A DNA stretch of 15,516 nt from Triparma columacea (taxonomy: Eukaryota > Sar > Bolidophyceae > Parmales > Triparmaceae), in NCBI GenBank assembly GCA_030267965.1, contig BRYA01000528.1, positions 73,031 through 88,546 of the forward strand, written 5' to 3'. Each line of letters starts with the position of its first letter. The stretch's first letter is position 1. Positions 1-7,500 of the stretch are shown in pieces. Position numbers and translations under genes: made by a program. Under the pieces are notes generated by a model. It made no database searches. It saw only the letters and a program-made list of their open reading frames with translations, and was not told where the DNA came from.

Positions 1-2
1 AG

Positions 3-1492
3 AATGAAAACTATCCCCACCCCTACTGCCTGCTGGTGTTCCCACTTTACTCCCTCTCCCTCGAGGACCATGTGAGATCCACCGGGCCCCTCCCCCCCAC
101 CTCCTCGCTGCAAGTCCTTAAATCTGTGGCCTTAGGGCTTAGAGAAATACACAAGCTAGAATACCGACACAACGACTTGAAACCAGCTAACGTTCTTTTA
201 AACGTGTCTGATTCCGGCGAGATCAAGACGGCAATTACAGACTTTGGTTCCTGTGGTCCCCTCACAGTAGACGTTTCGTCCCGGAAGGAAGCTCTGTCGG
301 TAATGGACTTCCACTCCCGCTGCACAACCGCGCCATATAGGGCACCGGAGCTATGGGACGTCCCAAGTGACGGGTGCGAGCTGAGCGGAAAGAGCGATGT
401 TTTTAGTCTTGGGTGTCTCCACTATTTTAATACCTTTGGGAAACAGGCATTCGACTTCAACGTCGGAAAAATTACTTTGCCGGAGGGAAGGAGGTGCTTC
501 GGGGTGTTCGAGGTTGAGATTTGCTTGGGGATGGTGCTGCTGAACCCAGGGGAGCGTATGGGGGTCGAGGAGTGTTTGGATGCACTCGAAGCGGGAGAGA
601 TTGGAAGGGAGCTTAGGGGGTTCGTTGAAAGGGAGTATAGGGTAGAACTGAAGAGGGAGAGGGGGGATTATGATGTGGGGGGGAATGGGGGAGTGGAGGA
701 TGGGTTCGGTGATTTTGCCATGTTCAGGCAGGTGAGAAAATGCGTCACCTTGTTCTTTCGTTCTTCTACTCTTCGACTCTTTCGCTCCTCCTCTTATTAA
801 CCTTAACCCGCTCATCCCGCAGGTTTCTGGGGGGATGCAAGGGGGAGGGGGGGGGAAGGAAGAGGAAGACGAAGAAGAGGTGAGAGCAGCCGAGAAGATA
901 CAATAGGGACACGTTTTGAGGCAATCTTAAACCTACTCCCATCTTCTATTTCTTTGCCCACCCACAGTTTGGTAATTTTCAGAGTTCACCGACAGCTGGA
1001 CCACAGGAGGACGATATTGTCTTGGCAAATGCGACACCGACGAAGCTAGCCGGGGAGTTCCCACTACCAACACCGCCACAAACGACGTCGCCGAAGGGGG
1101 GAAGGAGGAAGGGGGCAGTAAAAATGCTTAGGCCAAGGGGGTGGGGCATAAACGGGCGAAAGCTCGTGTTTAAGCAAGTCTGGATTTCGCTCACCGAAAC
1201 CACGCTAGCGCTCCACAAGTCCGCGCTGGGTACTTCGAAGAGCCATTTCTCTTTAAATCTCCACTCCACCGACATGGTTGACGTGTCAATAGCTCACTCG
1301 GTGGATGAGGGCGAACCCAACGTTTCGTTGGGGGCAGAGGTCGGAGAAACATGTTTCGTTATCAGCTATAGCGACCCGGGGGAGGACTGCGGAGGAGGGA
1401 GAATTGAGCTTTTTGCGAAGGACAGGGAAGACGCCGAGAAATGGCAGACAAGAATAATGGGGAATTGGGAGAGGGCGAGGGGGGGGGGGTAA
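3..1492 (+). CDS. STK16/NAK-like protein kinase with C-terminal PH domain (5' partial)
   Basis: Join 3..731, 823..879, 968..1492; the 5' end lies outside the window (436 residues visible). The frame is open to the window edge and begins in the kinase hinge (LLVFPLYS), so the N-lobe is missing; no internal start is credible. Seen: helix D (SLEDHV), catalytic loop YRHNDLKPANVLL with catalytic Asp, Lys and Asn, DFG (ITDFGS), APE-type TAPYRAPEL and SDVFSLGC. The catalytic Arg of HRD is Asn here. The pattern is closest to the STK16/NAK group, as far as memory goes. After an acidic linker, about residues 310-432 read as a PH domain: W-containing strand KQVWISL, a LFAKD strand, and a final helix with the invariant Trp (EDAEKWQTRI). 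Both introns have GTGAG donors and CAG acceptors and preserve phase 0. PH domains commonly bind phosphoinositides, so membrane recruitment is inferred. Converges on the minus-strand C2 gene. Confidence 0.85.
732..822 (+). other. Intron 1 of kinase-PH gene
   Basis: 91 bases, GTGAGA donor after FRQ codons, pyrimidine-rich 3' half (tcgttcttctactcttcgac) and CCCGCAG acceptor. Without removal the frame stops at 798-800, before any PH domain. Removal joins phase 0 to phase 0. Confidence 0.8.
880..967 (+). other. Intron 2 of kinase-PH gene
   Basis: 88 bases, GTGAGA donor after a run of Glu codons, pyrimidine tract ending CCCACAG. Read through, the frame stops at TAG about 25 bases into the intron. 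Removal links the acidic linker to the PH-domain exon in the correct frame. Confidence 0.8.
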
Positions 1493-1546
1493 CGATACCA
1501 ACCACATTTTTTGGGAGAAAATATACAAACAGCGTACACGAGGCTT

Positions 1547-2525
1547 TTAATTCCCACACTTCTCGTCGTTCGTCTTTTTTTCACTCGTCGACTTGTCTCT
1601 ATGGGAGCGGTATCTCATGTTCACGACGATTCTTCGCCAAACCCTCCTCCTCACCCGCACGGCTGGATTCTGCTTGTCGAACCACGAGGGAAACCGGAAG
1701 CCCACCGCAAACTCCCAAGCCATGCCGGAACCAGGACGCCCGGTTATCCGCCAGTTTTCCTCTACCTCCCAGCCTTTACCCAGATCTTTCTGTAGCTCCT
1801 CAAACGTTTGTCCCCACTTAGTCATTTCTTTGTTCGACCATCGACCGGGGTCAGTCGGGAGAAGGTGATCCGAAGACCAGCCGTTGACCAGATCCCACCT
1901 CTCGTATTCGTAGAGGTACTCCTCCTCCGTTCCGTAGGCAGTGAACGCACAGCCAATCTTTATATCTAAGTTTACATGACAGCTATCAATGGGATCTCCC
2001 ATCTTGTCAACGAGGGGGACCCGGTGGGATCTAAATACCTCCCTCTCATTCACACTGGAGAGCTTCACGATCCCGTCACCTACAAGGTCGTCCTTTCCAA
2101 TGAGCTCACGGTGAAAAACTGAAACAATTAGTCTTGAATTTACGATGTCCTCCTCAGTAACTGGATAAAATTCAAAAAGCTCGGGGGGGGCCCATACAGG
2201 ATCGCTTGTCCGGGACTTGACTGGGGGATTGATCGACGTCAAGGAAGGGTGGGGTCAGGATGGATGCACATTGTAGGTAGGAACTCGTGTGTCAAAACCC
2301 ACCTGAAGATTTCTTCTTTTTATCAGTATCATTAGTGAGTGCGAACTTGACATATGGTGAAAGACCAGCAAAACCGTGCGATGGCAACCCTTTACATCCC
2401 TTCAGCTTAGCAGTAACTGCTAGGGCATCCTTGTCAAAGTTCTCGGGGTGTTGTTCTTCTGCAAGGAGGGGATTCGCTAGGCTATCTTGAGGGGCTGCAT
2501 CGTCGGTGGAGCAGCAACAGCCCAT
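1547..2525 (-). CDS. N-terminally lipidated C2 plus dysferlin-domain protein
   Basis: Complement of join 1547..2220, 2303..2525; 298 residues. The start MGCCCST is a classic N-myristoylation (Gly2) plus palmitoylation (Cys3-5) signal, which also fixes the ATG at 2525. Residues about 33-150 form a C2 domain: LSPYVKF strand, SDPVW, LFEFYPV, SRLIVSVF and KDDLVGDG. The usual Asp before PYV is Ser, and loop 3 reads FHREL where FDxD is usual, so strong calcium binding is doubtful. Residues about 174-272 match a dysferlin (DysFN/DysFC) domain: YEYERW, GWSSDHLLPTDPGRWS, then KGWEVEENW, WEFAVGF and the VRRRVWRR end. Known roles of C2/dysferlin proteins are in membrane contact, fusion and repair; a peripheral membrane tether or sensor is inferred. 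Dysferlin itself has many C2 domains and a transmembrane tail; this is a minimal version anchored by acylation instead. The intron splits the C2 domain. Confidence 0.9.
2221..2302 (-). other. Intron of the C2-dysferlin gene
   Basis: 82 bases; on the minus strand GTGGGT donor and CCCCCAG acceptor. The exon leaves phase 1 (tca g / tc aag), creating Val75 and joining SS to VKSRTSDPVW, exactly the expected C2 sequence. Read through, the upstream frame stops within the intron. Confidence 0.85.
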
Positions 2526-2827
2526 GCAGAGACTCTAGTTCGGTGTATAAGGGAGGTGGAGCGGGATGGGGCTTATAACAGATCACAGGATATTTGCTGT
2601 TTTGCCAGAACTGTCGTGTTGAGCCAAATGAATAGGTTCGAAGGGAGTAGAATCGACCTGAAAAAGGGGTGGCCAAGGGGGAAAGACAACCACCCATGGT
2701 CCAGTTGGCGAAGGGGGTCTCGGTCGTGTCGTTGAGGACAGGGAAGGAGATTTTAACGAGGCGCGAGGGGGGGAGGATGATGATAACGCACAACATTTTT
2801 TGAGGAACGAGACCAACTTATAATCTG
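2526..2827. other. Intergenic: C2 gene upstream / HAD gene 3' flank
   Basis: 302 bases between the start of the C2-dysferlin gene and the stop of the HAD gene, both on the minus strand. It should hold the HAD 3' end and the C2 promoter and 5' leader. It is purine-rich on the plus strand. No recognisable core promoter element, RNA gene or domain-bearing reading frame is seen. Confidence 0.6.
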
Positions 2828-3874
2828 TTACGAAGACGCCATCGTCACTAACAGGGATTCAATTTTAGCCCACATTTCTTCACGGGTTCCCACCACGCCT
2901 TCACTAAATTGTCTGCGAGGGGGAGCAGCAGAGAAGGAGCGAAGGGGGTTGGAATTGTGCAGCAAAGGAGAAGGGGGAGCAGGGGGATCTCACAGAAAGG
3001 ATATTGCATCTCGTGCGTCACCTCCATACGAGCATCTCCCTTCGCCGGCCGTCCACTGACAACCCTTTGCCTTCCCCACTCCGTCCTCCGCCCAATCTCA
3101 CTCACCTGGATTCCTCTAGCGTTTCAGCAGTATACGACCCCCACGAAACCCCCAGCGACCTGCACCCCGCGCTAACGCCCGCCTTACCGTCCCCCACGGC
3201 GTCACCCACCATCAGGGTCTCGGCAGGTTCCACGCCGAGCCGTTCGCAGATCTGTAAGAGGCCAAGGGGGGAAGGCTTGGAGGCAGGGACGGAGTCAGCG
3301 CCCTCGATTGCACCGAAGGAAGAGGAGATGCCATGCGCGAGAAGAACCTTTTCGGCGTAAGCGACGCAGGCGTTGGTCAGAGCAGCAATCTTGACGCCAT
3401 CGGGGGAGGAGGATGGCAACGTAAGTAGGCTGGGTTTTATATCAGTGAAGAGGGGACAGTTATCAGCAGACAAGGTGGCCACGTAACGCTCGTCGAACTG
3501 GCCACCCAACCGGAGCCCATCCTTATATAGCTCTTCAAAGTTTGGGGCACTGAGAGCAGCTTCGCCATGAAGGTGGACTGTAAAACGAGTTGGAGTGTCC
3601 CACTTTGTGGCAGCTTTATACTCCTCTGCACTAAGCGCGGGCTTTCCATTTTCTACTAGCAGCTGATTGGTAGTCCGAAGACAGTGTGGCGTAGATTGTA
3701 CTAATGTGCCCTGTCGAAGAGGAGATTGGTATTCAATGGATTAGATTTATTCATTTTCTTGAGTATTTCAACATCAACACTTACATCTATATCAAATACA
3801 ACAGCTTTAATTGGCATTATTGCAAGCGGAGAGACGAAATTAAAAAGCAGGAGAGAGAGGAGAAGGAGGATCAT
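2828..3874 (-). CDS. HAD-superfamily phosphatase (phosphoglycolate phosphatase-like) with N-terminal signal-like segment
   Basis: Complement of join 2828..2912, 3106..3710, 3785..3874; 259 residues. After splicing, motif I is VFDIDGTL (nucleophile Asp28, acid/base Asp30), motif II ALTN (Thr142), motif III SKP (Lys175), and motif IV VGDAVGD (Asp200, Asp204). Between motifs I and II is a helical region of about 90 residues, where C1-cap HADs of the phosphoglycolate phosphatase/phosphoglucomutase type keep their cap. The substrate cannot be read from the sequence. Start: ATG at 3874 is the first ATG and gives MILLLLSLLLFNFVSPLA, a hydrophobic signal-peptide-like stretch; a second ATG at 3817 (MPIKAVVF) would give a cytosolic form of ordinary HAD length. 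Secretory or plastid routing is thus possible but unproven. The C-terminal exon adds a final helix (EEMWAKIESLL). Upstream of and on the same strand as the C2-dysferlin gene. Confidence 0.92.
2913..3105 (-). other. HAD gene intron 2
   Basis: 193 bases, donor CAG/GTGAGT, acceptor CCCCTCGCAG after a pyrimidine-rich tract, phase 2 (tcc ag / a). If unspliced, the protein would stop at once (TGA inside the donor) after EESR; splicing adds 28 residues that form a plausible C-terminal helix ending MASS. Confidence 0.8.
3711..3784 (-). other. HAD gene intron 1, splitting the catalytic motif
   Basis: 74 bases with the strong GTAAGT donor and CGACAG acceptor on the minus strand. It lies in phase 0 between Asp30 and Gly31 of DID/GTL, so the catalytic signature exists only after splicing. 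Confidence 0.92.
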
Positions 3875-4522
3875 TCTTGTGTTGGAATGGGTCCGACGAA
3901 TCTCCGAATTCGGGGGTGTTGTGATCAAATCAGGTGTGGATCCCTTTATTATTTATCAAATAGGCAACTAGACGAGGGATTGTGCCTGAAAAACGTAAGA
4001 GTAGCTACGGGAGCAGGGTTAGGCTCAAACTGTGGGCGTACAACGGCCAAAGTGAAATACAAATCCACAGTGGGAGAACTGTTTTTTTGAAGACCCTCGA
4101 AGGAGTGGGGCTACAAGACGAGTGCTGGGCAGGTACGTTGCAGGGGAGGATCATCGGGAGAATATAGGCGCCGGTGGGGCGGAGGATGCGCGCAAATTGA
4201 CAAAAAGTGGCAACAAAAAGACCCTGAGGAGCGATGAACCTGTGTGGGTGTGTTGGATTATAAGAAGTGGCCTAAATGCCGGCTTGAGTAATCGAGGGCA
4301 ATATCTATCTCAAACATGGGACGAGACCAGCAGTCTTCTCACTCTCACCAAACGTACCCATGCCCCCACAGATTCTAAATCCCGCCGAGAGTTGAGCTTA
4401 ACAGCACATGGACACGGAAAATGAATCCCGAGGACGGAGAGAGGACCTTGTGAGAGAGACTCATATACTTCAGGTTGACGCCCCGATGTCCGATAACTGC
4501 CATTCAGAACCCGATCTAGGCT
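3875..4522. other. Divergent intergenic region between HAD and START-membrane genes
   Basis: 648 bases between divergently read starts, presumably holding both promoters. Short plus-strand reading frames exist (about 3982-4638) but show no domain, and the first begins at GTG. A possible leader intron for the plus-strand gene has a GTACGT donor at about 4132 and a CCCCCACAG acceptor at about 4371, unsupported otherwise. An in-frame TAG at 4517-4519 just before the ATG at 4523 means no coding extension without another splice. Confidence 0.5.
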
Positions 4523-7500
4523 ATGAGAGGCAAGTTACTCCGTCTTCGGCAATTGAAAGACCTCGTGGGGACGCCGGACGAGGTGAGTTCGTGTCAGGGG
4601 GTTTTAGGGGCGGAAACGCTCGATATTCTCAAGGGTAATGAGGACGATATGTAGGAGCACGTGTGCAAATCTTTTTCATTTTGACCAACAAACACCATAA
4701 TCGCCAATACCGCAGACTCTGAAAACGGCCATGAGGACGCCGGACGAGGTGAGTTGTGCGTTGAGAGCTGGAAGAGAGAAAGGACATTTTAATACTCTAG
4801 GGGAGAGCAGGAGAGTCGTGAGAGGGCGCATAGAAACTTTGTAGTTTTTTCTCACCACCTGCGTGCGGAACGCGCGGAGCCGTTCGCGGAGGGCCTGGCC
4901 CTTGGCGTCGAGCTCGACGGGCGGTGGCCGCGGCGCATGCGCGCGCGCGCCGGTCTGCGGTGACCTTATGGGATCCATCTCCAGCGACCGCGTAGGTTCC
5001 GTCTGCCGCGACCGCATGGGTTCCGTCTCCAGCGACCGCGTGGGTTTCGTCTGCGGCGACCGCATGGGGCGCTTCTGCGGCGACCGCATGGGTTCCGTCT
5101 CTGGGGACCGTGTGGGGCGCTTGATGTGCTACACAGAAATGAGGAGCACACGTTGATATCTCTTCATGTTGACTAACAAACACCATAATCGCCATCACCG
5201 CAGACTTTAAAAACGGCCACGAGGATTCCGGACGAGGTGAGTTGTGCGTTGAAAGCTGGAAAAGGAAAAATACAATTTAATACTCTAGGGGAGAGCGGGA
5301 GAGTCGCGGGAGGGCGTGTTGAAACTTTGTAGTTTTTTCTCACCGCCTGCGTGCGGAACGCGCGGAGCCGTTCGTGGAAGGCGTGGCCCTGTGGAGGGCC
5401 TGGCCCTTGGTGTCGAGCTCGATGGGCGGCAGCCGCGGCGCACGCGCGCGCGCGCCGGTCTGTGGCGACCGCATGTGATCCAACTCCAGTGACGCGTGGG
5501 TTCCGTCTATGGCGACCGCATGGGGCGCTTCTGCGGCGACCACATGAGTTCCATCTCTGGCAACCGCGTGGGGCGCTTGATATGCTACACAGAAACGAGG
5601 AGCACGCGTTGAAATCTCTTCATTTTGACTAACATAACAAACACCATAATCGCCATTACCGCAGACTCTGAAAATGGTCATGATGACGCCGGACGAGGTG
5701 AGTTGTGCGTTGCGAGCCGGAAGAGAGAAAGGACAATTTAATACTCTAGGGGAGAGCAGGATAGTCGCGGGAGGACGCGTTGAAACTTTGTATCTTTTTC
5801 TCACTTTTACAACAATGTTGTCCCCTTCACAGTCCCTAGAAGCTCTGACGAGGATGCTAGACAAGGTGAGTTTGCGTAGTCGTGTAGACGAAGAGTAGAG
5901 TATTTTGATCGTTCAGGGAAGGGCTGGGAAGCCGTTCTGAGGGAGTTTCAGTTTACCTTTTTTTGACCCTTTTTCACCAAAATTCCCCCAAAACCACCCC
6001 CAGAAATTTCTGGCCATCCTCATCTCCAGCCTGGATTTGAAAATGTCAACGCCGACATTTCCGACGATCCCTTAAACGGTGGAATAGCCCGGGAGAACAA
6101 TCTAAGCGCTATACCGCCTGCTGTCGGGTGCGCGACTCCCGGCCGCACGCCAGTCGGTCTTGCGACTGTCAGCCACGCCACTTCCGCTCAGTCCATGGCA
6201 TTAGATCCTGACAACACCGTCAGAAATAAAGACCCCCCGCAGCTCTTCTCCAGCTCCGATCACGCCCCTTCCGCTATACAAGGACCAGTTGATATCGATT
6301 ACACAGTTCTTGGACCCGAGCAAGGTAAACTTGTGAAGCTTCTGGATGACCGAGGAGCCATTGAAGGCATAATCGACAATTCCACTGGCATCGATGTCAA
6401 GATTGTGGAGCTTGCTGATGTCTTTCACGACGAGCGTGACAAGGTCATTGACTTTCTCCTCACCGATTGTGAGCAGGGCAAGTTCCAAAGGAAGACCCTC
6501 CAGGAGTATGACGAAAAGGAAGGAGTCATTCGCAGACTCGTCTACTGGCAGCACTACGGCAGCGGGAATAAGTTTGTCGAATTTCTCCTCGACGCCAAAG
6601 TCGTATCTCCTGATAAATCGACGGCCATTATGGAATTAACATCCCTTGACGAGGATGACCTTTCTGATGCGGCAACTGCAATGCTTGTCGAAATTCTAGG
6701 GTCAACAAACACTAAGACTGTCAAACGAGGTGTCATGAAGGGCAAGCTCAGCTTCACTGACTTTGAGTTTGGACAAACTGCAGTCACCATGGTGGGAACT
6801 CTTAAGGCAGAGGAGAGAGCAACAGAGATGAAATCAGAAGTTGATGCTCGCACATTCAAAAGCTTTAAGAGTATGAGATCCACGAGATCTAGTGTTGAAG
6901 GTAGCAACAGTGGCAGGATCAAGAAGGGAGACATCAAGGCTGCGTTAGCAGCAGTAAAGGATATTATGGAGGAGGTCAAGAAGAAGTTCAGACAACCTGG
7001 TATCATTGATGAGCGGAGGAAGGCGCACTTTGTGGAAGAGGTCATGCCTAATGTACCACCTCTTACAAATGAGGAGAAGACAATGTTGGAGGGGGTTGGG
7101 AAGCTGGAGAAGGAACTTCACACAAAGGGGAAGAGAGTCAAGGGGACATTGAAGGAGGGGGTGGACAAGTTCCTGTGGAGAGACGGGGACAATGTGTGGG
7201 CAGCCTTTAGGGTCACTGTGGACAAGTCAGCAAAGGGTGTATTGGCAGAGGAATTTCTGCTTGGCACATTTGAGAAGTCTGAGATGCACTTCAAAAATCA
7301 TGGAAACTTACCGAGGGTTGTCAGGAACAATTTTGAGGGAACTAGAAGCATGCACTATCATTTGGGGGTGAAGGTCCCTGCCGCCACCAACCGACTCTTT
7401 GAGATGTGGTTTGTGTGGAAGGAAGTCAAACTTGCGAATGGCCAGACTTCCTACATGGTAGCTTTTGTGCCGCTGACAGAGTACCCAGGAGGAGGCTTCA

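Larger units (their letters stand above)
4669..5806 (+). repeat. Tandem duplication of ~460-490 bp units, each with one 33-base exon
   Basis: Two full units (4749-5236, 488 bases; 5237-5697, 461 bases) plus a partial 3' half before (about 4669-4748) and a partial 5' half after (5698-5806). Shared landmarks: gtgagttgtgcgttg, taatactctaggggagagc, actttgtagttttttctcac, acaccataatcgcca, ccgcag plus exon plus gtgagt. Units differ by substitutions and by number of internal 24-base repeats, so this is a diverged duplication rather than an identical assembly artefact. Confidence 0.92.

Noticed and set aside
2482..2816. Minus-strand reading frames between C2 and HAD genes
   Set aside because: Low-complexity Ser/Pro-rich content, one overlapping the C2 exon in another frame; no splice-compatible link to either neighbour was found.
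3982..4638. Plus-strand reading frames in the divergent intergenic region
   Set aside because: Short, overlapping, partly GTG-started, without recognisable domains; the last overlaps exon 1 of the giant gene in another frame.
4676..5198. Minus-strand reading frames with 8-residue repeats (e.g. THAVAADG type)
   Set aside because: They are a by-product of the 24-base minisatellite, whose length is a multiple of three; the frame is not kept in the sister unit at 5340-5864, where a small duplication changes it.
4966..5590. CRISPR-like array
   Set aside because: The 24-base units are contiguous with no unique spacers; it is a minisatellite inside introns of a eukaryotic gene.
5340..5864. 174-residue minus-strand reading frame
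   Set aside because: Spans exons and introns of the plus-strand gene and repeat units; no domain and no conservation of frame with the other unit.
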